NCBI GenBank assembly: GCA_003155465.1
Contig: PMCR01000118.1
Location: 1-11,993, forward strand
Direction of reading: 5' to 3'
DNA length: 11,993 bases
DNA from: Myxococcales bacterium
GTDB lineage: Bacteria > Myxococcota > Polyangia > Fen-1088
Of this stretch, positions 1-7,697 are shown piece by piece. Numbering within the stretch: position 1 is the first letter of the stretch; each line of letters starts with the position of its first letter. The notes beneath the pieces were generated by a model. It had not been told where the DNA came from and ran no database searches. It saw only the letters and a list, made by a program, of their open reading frames with translations. The position numbers and the translations under genes were made by a program.

Positions 1-1094
1 AGGACTACATCGTCAAGGAGGCCAGCGTCGCCCCGATCCTCGAGCGCGTGCTTGAGCTGCGCGAGCGCGCCCAACTCCGCGAGGAGGCACACGGCACGGC
101 CGAAGCGAAGTGTCAGGGACTTCTCGGTCGCTCGCCTGCGATGCGCCTCGCCATCGACGAGCTCAGCAAGGTGGCCGCGGCCAGGGACACGACGCTGCTC
201 CTCACCGGCGAAACCGGCGTGGGCAAGGAAGTGGCGTGTCGATTCGTCCATTCCCTGTCGCGCCCAGCGGCCTCCCCGTTCGTCGTGGTCGACTGCCTCG
301 CCTTGCCCGAGAATCTTGCGGAGAGTCTGCTCTTTGGACATGAGCGCGGCGCCTTCACCGGCGCGCAGGAGCTACAGACGGGCGCTTTCGAGGAAGCGCG
401 GGATGGCACGGTCTTCCTCGACGAGATCGGCGATATGGAGCTGGGTCAAGGTAAGCTGCTCCGCGTCCTCGAGAGCCGCACCTTCCGCCGGCTGGGATCG
501 AGTCGCGAGATTCCGCTGAGGGCCCGCGTCGTCGCCGCCACCAATCAGGACCTGTCTACCCTGGTGCAGGCGGGCCGTTTTCGCCAGGATCTCTTCCAAC
601 GACTTGCGGTCTTCCCGGTCCACATCCCACCGCTACGTGAACGCGGGGACGACATCTTGCTCTTGGCGGAGCACTTCCGCATCCTCTACGGTGAGCGCCT
701 GAACAAGCCCACCGAGCCATTTTCCACCGAGGTCAACCAAGCACTTTCGGGCTACGCCTACCCGGGCAATGTGCGAGAGCTCAAGAACATCATCGAACGC
801 GCCGTGATCCTGACGGAGTCACTGCGCATCGAGCTTCGACATTTGCCCCAGCGCGTGCTCGCCCTCGGCCGCAGGGGACCTTTGCCGCCCACCCGGCCAC
901 TCGAAGTGGTGACCGGCGTCGATTCCCTCGTCGACGTGGAGGTGCGTATGATCCGTGAAGCGATGAGCCGCGCCCGCAACGTCCGCACGGAGGCGGCGAA
1001 GCTGCTCGGCATCAGTCGCTATCAGCTCTTGCGCCGCATGCAGAAATTCGGCATGCAGGCCGAGTCCCAGAAAAATCCCGACAATAACTCATGA
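1..1094 (+). CDS. Sigma-54-dependent response regulator, NtrC family (5' truncated)
   Basis: This is a transcription activator that uses ATP to open sigma-54 RNA polymerase promoters. The reading frame is open from the left edge (first whole codon at base 3), so a GTG at 48 is internal and the true start lies outside the window. The first residues, DYIVKEAS, look like the end of a receiver domain (beta5-alpha5), with Glu where the usual Pro follows the conserved Lys. The AAA+ domain follows, with Walker A GETGVGKE (207-230), the sigma-54 contact loop GAFTGA (348-365), Walker B with VFLDEIGD (411-434), an arginine-finger region RFRQDLFQRL and the sensor II motif GNVREL. A Fis-type helix-turn-helix (RTEAAKLLGISRYQLLRRM) sits near the C-terminus. 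Its stop overlaps the next start in ATGA, so the two are probably co-translated. The family is certain; the target promoter and cognate sensor kinase are not visible. Confidence 0.95.
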   Translation, partial: DYIVKEASVAPILERVLELRERAQLREEAHGTAEAKCQGLLGRSPAMRLAIDELSKVAAARDTTLLLTGETGVGKEVACRFVHSLSRPAASPFVVVDCLALPENLAESLLFGHERGAFTGAQELQTGAFEEARDGTVFLDEIGDMELGQGKLLRVLESRTFRRLGSSREIPLRARVVAATNQDLSTLVQAGRFRQDLFQRLAVFPVHIPPLRERGDDILLLAEHFRILYGERLNKPTEPFSTEVNQALSGYAYPGNVRELKNIIERAVILTESLRIELRHLPQRVLALGRRGPLPPTRPLEVVTGVDSLVDVEVRMIREAMSRARNVRTEAAKLLGISRYQLLRRMQKFGMQAESQKNPDNNS

Positions 1095-2245
1095 AAAAAC
1101 TGCTCCCCGCACAGAACCTCGCAGAAGACGACTCGACCAAACGCGAGCCCGATGCAATTCCGTGGAAGAAATTCAGCGGGCGCATTAGCTACTCGTCATG
1201 CAACGAAGACTCCCGCAGTGAGCTGAGAGCGTTGCGCCTGGGCGCCGGAAAACGCGTGTTCTGCATCACCGCCGGCGGAGGACGCGTGCTCAACCTGCTT
1301 CACGATCGCCCACGGGAGATTCTGGCGGTTGACGTGAACCCGGCTCAGAACTACTTGCTTGAGCTCAAGATTGCGTCCATGCGGGCGCTCAGCTACGAGC
1401 CCTACCTAGCTTTTCTGGGAGTGCGACCCGCACGCGACCGGCTCAAGGTCTACCATGACTTGCGGCCAGACCTGTCCGCCGCCGCGGGAGCCTTCTTCGA
1501 TGCGCACCCGCAGCTCGTGCGGCGTGGCGTGCTCTTCCAGGGAAGCCTGGAGCGTTTTCTTGTCCACGTCGCGCGAATCTCGCACGTGGTGCGACCACTC
1601 TGGATCAGGCGGTTGTTCAAGTTCGACGATCTGACGAAACAGCGCCACTTTCTCGACGGGTGGAACACGCGGGCATGGCGCTTTGTCGGCGAAACTCTAT
1701 GCCGCCGCTCCTTTCTCGAGCTGTTCTCGCGCGATCCGGGTTTCTGGCGCTTCGTGCCCCCCGAGGTCCCGCTGCATCGGCGCATCTTCGATCTCATGCA
1801 CCGGTATCTCTACAACCACCTCGCGCGCGAGAGTCACCTTCTGCAGCTGGTCTTCTTCGCCCGCTACATCTACGAGCCCGCGATGCCGATCTATCTCCTG
1901 CCAGGCTCGTTTGAGCGCATCCGCGAGGCCCTCAAGACGACGCAGGTCACCATCGTGACGGCGCCGGCTGCCGCGGCGCTCGCCGACGCCGCCGACGGCA
2001 GCTTCGACGGCTACTCGATCGCCGATGTATCCTCGTACCTCAGCGAGAACGATTTCGGCACTCTCATGGACGAAATCATGCGGACAGCTCGGGCGGAGGC
2101 GCGGCTTTGCTCGCGCGGCATCTTCGTGCACAGGCCTCTGCCCCCAGACCACGTTCGTCGCGTGCGGCGCGACCACAACCTCGAACGACGGCTCGCCCTC
2201 GACGATCTAGCAATGGTGCACGAGTTCCTGGTGGGTACGCTGTAG
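1091..2245 (+). CDS. DUF3419 / BtaA-like 3-amino-3-carboxypropyl transferase
   Basis: This is a 384-residue protein of the DUF3419 family, whose characterised member BtaA moves the 3-amino-3-carboxypropyl group of S-adenosylmethionine onto diacylglycerol to begin betaine-lipid synthesis. Visible family features are an N-terminal YSSCNED segment (residues 34-40), a Rossmann-like SAM site VFCITAGGGRVLNLL (56-70), the block AVDVNPAQNYLLELK (79-93), and a C-terminal DGYSIADVSSYL segment. It starts with ATG inside the ATGA overlap with the upstream regulator. No convincing Shine-Dalgarno lies before it, which fits translation by re-initiation. No BtaB-type N-methyltransferase is nearby, so the product could be an unmethylated homoserine lipid, or the acceptor may differ from diacylglycerol. 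Family assignment is firm; substrate is inferred and uncertain. Confidence 0.85.
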   Translation: MKKLLPAQNLAEDDSTKREPDAIPWKKFSGRISYSSCNEDSRSELRALRLGAGKRVFCITAGGGRVLNLLHDRPREILAVDVNPAQNYLLELKIASMRALSYEPYLAFLGVRPARDRLKVYHDLRPDLSAAAGAFFDAHPQLVRRGVLFQGSLERFLVHVARISHVVRPLWIRRLFKFDDLTKQRHFLDGWNTRAWRFVGETLCRRSFLELFSRDPGFWRFVPPEVPLHRRIFDLMHRYLYNHLARESHLLQLVFFARYIYEPAMPIYLLPGSFERIREALKTTQVTIVTAPAAAALADAADGSFDGYSIADVSSYLSENDFGTLMDEIMRTARAEARLCSRGIFVHRPLPPDHVRRVRRDHNLERRLALDDLAMVHEFLVGTL

Positions 2246-2301
2246 ACACGATTGAGCCGGCAAGGCCATCCGACCACGGCCCCACGGTTCTTTCGGGAGA
2301 A

Positions 2302-2793
2302 ATGGGGTATGTGTTAAGAGTAGTCGAGAAGAGGGCCTTCCTCTTGGCAGACAACCACGAAAACACGGACCTGGGATCTTCCTTTCGAACGGTGACGGCC
2401 TGGCTATATGCCGCGCTACTCGTATTTGCGGTCGTCTCAACTTTCTATCGATACGCGCTTGAGCCATTCTCGAAAAGGGCGTTGCTGAAGTCCGCTGTTT
2501 TCGAGGTTTCTCCCGGTGAGAAGGACGCCTTCTTGCTCCAGGGGGCGCTGAAAGCCTACCGAGCGGTGGGGTACGCCACCGACGGCGACAACGCCCGCAT
2601 CGTGAACGCCCGTTGCTTCCTGGCCCCCGTGCTGCTCGATCTGAACTATTCAAGGCACGACATCGTAATGTCGGACTACACCACCGCCACCAAGGACGTC
2701 TTCAGGACAGATCCGGCGTACACTTTGGTCACCGGATTTCCGCGGGCGACCGATTGGGCTCGTTCCATCAAGATCTACCGAAAGGTCAGGTGA
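2302..2793 (+). CDS. Small single-pass membrane protein of unknown function
   Basis: This 163-residue protein is not recognised. It has a short, charged N-terminus, one clear membrane segment (about residues 31-49, VTAWLYAALLVFAVVSTFY) and a soluble C-terminal part of about 110 residues. The tail ends in a YTLVTGFP...SIKIYRKV pattern that resembles the last strands of extracytoplasmic domains found at the end of some GT-C glycosyltransferases; this likeness is by eye only. The open frame continues upstream into the DUF3419 gene, but the ATG at 2302 is preferred because it follows GGGAGA at 2295-2300. That spacing is short, and the in-frame GTG at 2311 is an alternative. The stop overlaps the next start in TGATG, so it probably works with the following GT-C enzyme. 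GC content falls here: 30 of 60 bases in 2401-2460 against 40 of 60 in 1981-2040. Confidence 0.7.
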   Translation: MGYVLRVVEKRAFLLADNHENTDLGSSFRTVTAWLYAALLVFAVVSTFYRYALEPFSKRALLKSAVFEVSPGEKDAFLLQGALKAYRAVGYATDGDNARIVNARCFLAPVLLDLNYSRHDIVMSDYTTATKDVFRTDPAYTLVTGFPRATDWARSIKIYRKVR

Positions 2794-4277
2794 TGCCGCC
2801 CGTTGCCGCCTTGCTCTCGTTCGTTGCATCGTTTGGCTTGGGCTTCTTGTTGGTTGCGCTCTGTTGGCCCAAGGGCAAAGGCTCCCTGCCCGAGACCCTT
2901 CTCAAGGGCGTGACCGGCCTGACCATCGGCGTGGGGGCGACTTCCGCTCTGTTTTTCCTTTGGCTGATTGTCGTGAATCGCGCCTCGAGGTGGTTCGTTC
3001 TTGTCGAGCTCGTCGTTCTTGGGCTGTTGATTGTCACCGTGGTCTTCTTCAACCGGCGACGCCGGGTCGTTCCGCAAAGCCGTCCCGCCGTGACTCCATC
3101 CTCCCGACGGTGGTCGATCTTGGCTCTGTTTCTCCTGGCACTCTCGGGCTTGACCATCGCCTTCCTGATTCTGAGATTCCCCACTGGAGGCTGGGACGCC
3201 GTCGCCATTTGGAACCTGCATGCGAAATTCCTGGCGGCCCCCGTGACCGGCCAGTGGCGGGGCATTTACGACGAGGTGCTGGTTCACACGCATCGTGACT
3301 ACCCCTTCCTGACATCCGCGTTCATCGCTCAGGCCTGGGTTTGGATGGGCGGGACCCGTTCGATCCTGCCTCCCATCTTTGTGTCGCTGCTGTTTTCCCT
3401 GGTGGTGCCCGTGCTCCTGTTCGCCGCGCTGAGGTTGTTTCGATCGATGATGATGGGCGTTCTTGCCATGGGGGTCCTGCTGGTCTCACCCCTTTTCCTC
3501 GGCTCGACCTTCTTGCAATATGCCGACATCCCAGTTGGATTCTTCTTTCTGCTCACCACGGTATTGCTCATCCACGCCGAAACCATAGACGTCCTCCTCA
3601 ACACCAACATCCCGCACCGCGGGCTCTATGCGCTCGCCGGGTTCAGCGCCGGGTGTGCCGCCCTGACCAAGAACGAAGGCCTTCTCTTCTTGCTGGTCTT
3701 CTTGGTCATGTGGTTTCTTCAACTGCTACTTCGTCGAAGGCTGAGGCAAGAATTCAAGAAGGGCCTGGTGTTCATTGCGGCCGCAGGCTTGTTTCTCGTG
3801 CCGCTCGGCTTTCACAAGGCCTTCGCCCCCAGAAACGAGTTGATCGAGGCGCAAACCGCAGGAACGTTCTCCAGACTAATTGAGCCTTCCCGCCACGAGG
3901 CCATTCTCACGTCCTTGGTGGACAACATCAGCGACCCCAAGACGCTTTCCGCCGTGGCCGGCAAGCCTGCAAGCCGTTGGCCACTGTTCTGCGGCCTTCT
4001 CTTCTTGTTGCTTGTGGGAGTCGACGAGAAGCTGCTCAAGAAGACTTCCGTGTCCTTTGTCTGGTCCGTCGGCCTTTCTCTTTGCGTGGGCTACTACTTC
4101 GCCTACCTCATGACCCCGTACGAGTTGAAGTGGCAGCTCGCGACGTCCATGGAACGTCTGCTGGTTCAAGTCTTTCCCCTCGTCTTGCTGGCCATCGGCC
4201 TTTCACTGCGGCAGATCGAGGCAAGGCCGACCAAGGCCCCCGAGGCCGAGGCCGCCGCTTCAAACACCCAAACTTGA
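2793..4277 (+). CDS. GT-C family integral membrane glycosyltransferase (GT39/ArnT-like)
   Basis: This is a 494-residue polytopic membrane protein with about ten hydrophobic segments, beginning almost at once (residues 4-24, 38-62, 66-86, 109-127 and onward). GT-C enzymes transfer sugars from polyprenyl-phosphate donors on the outer face of the inner membrane. The segment GGWDAVAIWNLHAKF (132-146), with an Asp in the first large outer loop, fits the catalytic acidic residue of this fold. HTHRDYPFL (165-173), ALTKNEG (290-296) and TPYELKWQLATSMERLL (441-457) are patterns typical of PMT-like proteins. The chosen ATG overlaps the upstream stop (TGATG) and has AAAGG at 2781-2785, seven bases ahead; the longer open frame back to 2613 lies inside the previous gene. 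The C-terminus is a short Ala/Glu-rich cytosolic tail. Donor and acceptor are unknown. Confidence 0.8.
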   Translation: MPPVAALLSFVASFGLGFLLVALCWPKGKGSLPETLLKGVTGLTIGVGATSALFFLWLIVVNRASRWFVLVELVVLGLLIVTVVFFNRRRRVVPQSRPAVTPSSRRWSILALFLLALSGLTIAFLILRFPTGGWDAVAIWNLHAKFLAAPVTGQWRGIYDEVLVHTHRDYPFLTSAFIAQAWVWMGGTRSILPPIFVSLLFSLVVPVLLFAALRLFRSMMMGVLAMGVLLVSPLFLGSTFLQYADIPVGFFFLLTTVLLIHAETIDVLLNTNIPHRGLYALAGFSAGCAALTKNEGLLFLLVFLVMWFLQLLLRRRLRQEFKKGLVFIAAAGLFLVPLGFHKAFAPRNELIEAQTAGTFSRLIEPSRHEAILTSLVDNISDPKTLSAVAGKPASRWPLFCGLLFLLLVGVDEKLLKKTSVSFVWSVGLSLCVGYYFAYLMTPYELKWQLATSMERLLVQVFPLVLLAIGLSLRQIEARPTKAPEAEAAASNTQT

Positions 4278-4290
4278 AGCGCAGCGCAAG

Positions 4291-4320
4291 GCCGGCTATG
4301 TTCCCGACGAACAAGCCGGC
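4291..4320. terminator. Inverted repeat / hairpin between the two GT-C genes
   Basis: GCCGGCT (4291-4297) pairs perfectly with AGCCGGC (4314-4320). After one bulged A the stem continues as TGTTC (4299-4303) with GAACA (4309-4313), leaving a CCGAC loop. The structure starts 13 bases after the stop of the upstream GT-C gene. Only a short TTCT follows and there is no real T run, so it is a weak candidate for an intrinsic terminator. It may instead be an mRNA processing or stabilising stem within one operon. Confidence 0.4.
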
Positions 4321-4454
4321 TTCTAGGAGCATGTTCCTTCTCGTGAAACGCGTTCATCACACTTCGTTCGACTTCGGGACGCCGTCGCTGGCATTGCGGG
4401 CTTCTGCCCCGGCGCGCGGACGCGATCGGGGCGGGGTCTGGGTCGCGCGCCCCC

Positions 4455-4460
4455 GGAGAA
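4455..4460 (+). promoter_or_regulatory. Ribosome binding site supporting the GTG start at 4465
   Basis: GGAGAA lies four bases upstream of the GTG at 4465 and is the best Shine-Dalgarno match near the 5' end of the YfhO-like gene. It favours this GTG as the start. Confidence 0.55.
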
Positions 4461-4464
4461 CAAC

Positions 4465-6582
4465 GTGAGTCCCTGGAAAGAGCGCGTGCATCGTCTCGCC
4501 GGGCGCATCCCGCTGTGGCACCATCTTGCGCCCCTGGCGGTGCTCACCTTCCTGCACGTAGCGGTGCTCGCGCGCAACCTGCGCGGCACCGACGGCATCC
4601 CTGAGCGGGTCATTCCCTGGGACTTCCCCACTTCGTACGCGCGCTTCTTGGTCTTTGTCAGCGACGCGCTACGCGCCGGTTCCCTTCCCATCTGGTTCCC
4701 CTACGGTCACGCCGGCACGCCGTTCTTCGTCAATCCGCAGAATGAGCTCTGGTCGCCCGTGACATGGCTGGTCTCGCTGTTCGGCGGCTATGACTTCCTG
4801 GTGGCGCAGCAACAGCTCATGCTGACCCTATTGGCCGGCTCGTTTGGTCTCTATGCGATGGCGTATTCGCTGTGGAAGAACCGCTGGGCGGCCCTGCTTG
4901 CGGCGATTGCCTACAACTTCACCAGCGCGCGCCTGTGCAACGCCGAGCACATGGATTTCATCAATGTCTTCTCTATTTTTCCGTGGGTGTTCTGGGCCAC
5001 CGAGCGGGTTGCGCAAGGCGTCCGGTACGCGCGGCCGCTGCTCGGGATAGTGCTTGCCTTGCTGGTCGTGACCGGGTACCCGGGCGTCGTGCTGACCAGC
5101 CCGCTGTGGTTCGGCGCGTGGGCCGCGTGGCTGCTGGCCACTGAATGCGCTGATGGGGCCGCTCGTCGGCGGTTTGTCGGGGGGCTCGCGCTGGCCCTAG
5201 GGACGGCGGTGCTCTTGTCGGCCGGGTATTGGCTGCCCATCGCAACCCATCTGGAGGTGTTCGCCCGTGGCACGCCCTTGAATGCCGACGATGCGCTCGC
5301 CCAGAGCCTGATTCTTCCGGACTTGCTCCATCTCGTGTTTGGCGCTTCCACCACGCTAGTACCCGACGGCGCGCCCGCCGACATGTCGATGCGTGGGCTT
5401 TACTTCGGAATCCTGGCCTTTGCCCTTGCCCTCTTGGCATGCCTGCATCGGCCCGATCGGCGCACGGCTGCCTTGGGCATCGGCCTGGTGGCGGCGCTGC
5501 TGATGACCCTGGGCAGCGGCTCTTCCTTCCGCGTGGCCTTGCACGACACCTTTCCCATCTTCAACCTTTCTCGGTTTCCCGCGGGAGACAGCCGCGCGGT
5601 GGCGGTGTTGGCCGGCAGCCTGCTCGCTGGCGGTGGACTGCTCGCGGTTCGCGACGACGCCGAGGCGCGCCGGCGCCTCACCCGGGTTCTGCTGGGTCTG
5701 GCCGTGATCCTTATCGCCGGGCTGCTGTGGCTTAGGAACGCAATCTTCCCAGGCACGGACGCGATTCTCTTCGCGAAGCAGTTCTCCGGCGCGACGTTGG
5801 GCGAGCTTCTCGTGGTGGGGCTAGCCTTGGTCTGCCTGGCGCGAGGCCCTCGGCCGGCCGTGTTGGTGGCGTGTCTGCTCGTGGTGGTCGCGATCGATGC
5901 GGGCGTGCACGCCTCGGTGGATGCGCCCTTCTACGCTCGGATTCCGCAGGAAGTCGGGATCGACGCGGCCGAGAGCATTCACGTCCGTACCTTCGACGTG
6001 GCGAACGCGGGGGTGCCGCGTTTGGATAGCGCGACAATCGACGAGCCGTCGAGCAACGATGCCTTTCTCAACAAGAAGTTCTACCTGCCGTCGTACGGGG
6101 GGTTTCGGCTCAAGCGGCTCGACGGGTTGCTGGCCGCGGGGTTTCGCCCATTCCTCGTCGAGGGCAAACGGGTTGTGGGTTTCCCCAACGTCGGTCCATC
6201 TCCCGCGGACATTCCGACGGCCGGGCTGGCCTTCCGGCAGCAAGCGAGGCCAGTGAACTTCGTCATCAGCCACTACCAACCCGACCGAGTTGGCTATTCG
6301 GTTGACCTGACCGGGCCCACCACGTTGGTCTTCAATGAGATGCACTTCCCCGGCTGGAAGGCAAGTATCGATCGCGGCCCCACGGTTCCCATGCTCGAAG
6401 TGGCCGGCGGTCTGCGAGCGCTACAGGTCCAGGCGGGCTTCCATCGCATCGAAACTCGCTTCTCGCCCGGCGTGTTCTGGGTGGGTTTCTTCATCACCGC
6501 TGCGGCCTGGCTGGGCGTCTTGACCTGGCTGGGGTTTGCCATTCGATCCCGGCGCCTAGTGCGCGGCGGCCGAATCGCGTAG
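4465..6582 (+). CDS. YfhO-like GT-C integral membrane protein, putative glycosyltransferase
   Basis: This is a 705-residue multi-pass membrane protein resembling the YfhO family, a GT-C-fold group linked in other bacteria to glycosylation of cell-envelope polymers from lipid-linked sugars. The first membrane helix is followed by VIPWDFP (49-55), with the outer-loop Asp-53, and by GSLPIWFPYGHAGTPFF (72-88), a pattern common in these proteins. Many further helices run to about residue 480, including a loop with FPIFNLSRFPAGDSRA (363-378). A soluble extracytoplasmic domain follows (about 485-665) and ends in the family-like segment VFNEMHFPGWKASID (622-636), then one last helix (about 670-692) and a basic tail. 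Start is GTG with GGAGAA four bases upstream. It lies 187 bases after the previous GT-C gene on the same strand and converges with the sugar-synthesis operon. Function is inferred from family and context only. Confidence 0.75.
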   Translation: MSPWKERVHRLAGRIPLWHHLAPLAVLTFLHVAVLARNLRGTDGIPERVIPWDFPTSYARFLVFVSDALRAGSLPIWFPYGHAGTPFFVNPQNELWSPVTWLVSLFGGYDFLVAQQQLMLTLLAGSFGLYAMAYSLWKNRWAALLAAIAYNFTSARLCNAEHMDFINVFSIFPWVFWATERVAQGVRYARPLLGIVLALLVVTGYPGVVLTSPLWFGAWAAWLLATECADGAARRRFVGGLALALGTAVLLSAGYWLPIATHLEVFARGTPLNADDALAQSLILPDLLHLVFGASTTLVPDGAPADMSMRGLYFGILAFALALLACLHRPDRRTAALGIGLVAALLMTLGSGSSFRVALHDTFPIFNLSRFPAGDSRAVAVLAGSLLAGGGLLAVRDDAEARRRLTRVLLGLAVILIAGLLWLRNAIFPGTDAILFAKQFSGATLGELLVVGLALVCLARGPRPAVLVACLLVVVAIDAGVHASVDAPFYARIPQEVGIDAAESIHVRTFDVANAGVPRLDSATIDEPSSNDAFLNKKFYLPSYGGFRLKRLDGLLAAGFRPFLVEGKRVVGFPNVGPSPADIPTAGLAFRQQARPVNFVISHYQPDRVGYSVDLTGPTTLVFNEMHFPGWKASIDRGPTVPMLEVAGGLRALQVQAGFHRIETRFSPGVFWVGFFITAAAWLGVLTWLGFAIRSRRLVRGGRIA

Positions 6583-6681
6583 CTTCCGGCTGGGGCGACT
6601 CTCCCTTCGCCGGGCGGGTTTCGCACCAGCTGGACGACGTACCGAATTTCATGAGATCATCGCATTCCCTCACTCCTTTCG

Positions 6682-6699
6682 GACCAGCCTTTCCTGGTC
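6682..6699. terminator. Small hairpin between convergent genes
   Basis: GACCAG (6682-6687) and CTGGTC (6694-6699) form a perfect six-base stem with a CCTTTC loop, placed between the convergent YfhO-like gene and the acetyltransferase/ketoisomerase gene. No T run follows on either strand, so a terminator role is only suggested by position. Confidence 0.2.
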
Positions 6700-6731
6700 G
6701 CACGGTTTGCCTTATGGTCCCAGAAGACCGG

Positions 6732-7697
6732 TCAACCCTGGCGCGCGTCGAGAGCGCGTCGCTCTGCGAGGAATTGATCGTAGTCGCGGATATAGTCGTC
6801 GGCCTTGTACAGATCCGACGCGAAGACCAGCAGAACCGCATCTGCGGTGTACTTGTACTGGGTGGCCCAGACCATGGGCGGCACGTACAAGGCCAACTCG
6901 GGTGAGTCGAGTACGACCTCTTGGCGGTTGACCGCGTCGTCCACGACCACAGAAACCGAGCCGATCAGGCAGGTGAGCAGCTGCTCAAGTGTCCGGTGGG
7001 CATGCGCGCCGCGCACTTCCTTGCTCGGTACCGCGAACACCGAGAAACAGCGCTTGGGCACGAAGGGCAAGCCCCGCTCGACCTCGCGGGCGAGCAGGTT
7101 GCCCCGCATGTCTTTGATCACGACAGTGCGGTGGATGGCCGCACCGCGCACCCCTAGCGGTTCGATGCCGGGCGGACCGGTGCCCGCCTGGGGACGCGCA
7201 CAACCCCGCTCGACCAAATCGCTGCCGTGACTGCCGGCGTAGCGCACGATGCGGGCCGGGTTGCCCACCACAACTGCGTGCGGCGGCACAGAGCGGGTCA
7301 CCACCGCACCGGCACCCACCATCGCGTTCTGTCCAATGGATATGCCAGGCAGGATGGTGGCGTTCGCGCCAATGGAGGCACCGCGCCGGATGTAGGTAGC
7401 GGGGTATTCGCGCAGGTGTTGTCCGCTGCGCGGCGTGGGGTCGTTGGTGAAGGTCGCGTTCGGCCCAACAAACACATCGTCTTCGATGCGCAGGCCGTCC
7501 CAGACCTGCACGCCGCACTTGATGGTGACGCGGTTGCCGATCACCACGTCGTTCTCGATGAACGTGTGATCACAAATGTTGCAGTCGTCGCCGATGACCG
7601 CGCCGGGCAGCACGTGGGCGAAGGCCCAGATCCGCGTGCCGCGTCCGACATGCTGGCTTTCCACCAGCGCCTGCGGATGCTTGAAGGGTTCATTCAC
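6732..7697 (-). CDS. Bifunctional sugar N-acetyltransferase / dTDP-hexose 3,4-ketoisomerase (FdtD/WxcM-type fusion)
   Basis: This 321-residue protein has two domains. Residues 1 to about 155 form a left-handed beta-helix acyltransferase: hexapeptide repeats such as VIGDDC, VIGNRV and SIGANA, a loop VGPNATFTNDPTPRS (77-91), and the family ending VVVGNPARIV (142-151). Residues about 186-315 form an FdtA/WxcM cupin: RGAHAHRTLEQLL (229-241) carries the paired His-232 and His-234, followed by GSVSVVVDD, PPMVW and SDLYKADDYIRDYDQF. In known pathways the cupin converts dTDP-4-keto-6-deoxyglucose to the 3-keto isomer and the acyltransferase acetylates the later 3-amino sugar. Similar fusions are known (FdtD, WxcM). 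It starts with GTG in a GTGA overlap with the upstream glycosyltransferase gene, with AAAGGG ahead. Which epimer (Fuc3NAc or Qui3NAc) is made cannot be read from the sequence. Confidence 0.88.
   Translation of the reverse strand: MNEPFKHPQALVESQHVGRGTRIWAFAHVLPGAVIGDDCNICDHTFIENDVVIGNRVTIKCGVQVWDGLRIEDDVFVGPNATFTNDPTPRSGQHLREYPATYIRRGASIGANATILPGISIGQNAMVGAGAVVTRSVPPHAVVVGNPARIVRYAGSHGSDLVERGCARPQAGTGPPGIEPLGVRGAAIHRTVVIKDMRGNLLAREVERGLPFVPKRCFSVFAVPSKEVRGAHAHRTLEQLLTCLIGSVSVVVDDAVNRQEVVLDSPELALYVPPMVWATQYKYTADAVLLVFASDLYKADDYIRDYDQFLAERRALDARQG

Noticed and set aside
2107..2301. Upstream extension of the small membrane protein gene into the DUF3419 gene
   Set aside because: The added residues are Arg/Pro/Ala-rich, as expected for out-of-frame reading of a GC-rich gene, and overlap well-conserved DUF3419 sequence.
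2613..2792. Upstream extension of the GT-C gene
   Set aside because: The extra 60 residues overlap the preceding small gene, are polar and Arg-rich, and break the usual near-immediate first membrane helix. The ATG at 2793 has AAAGG at good spacing.
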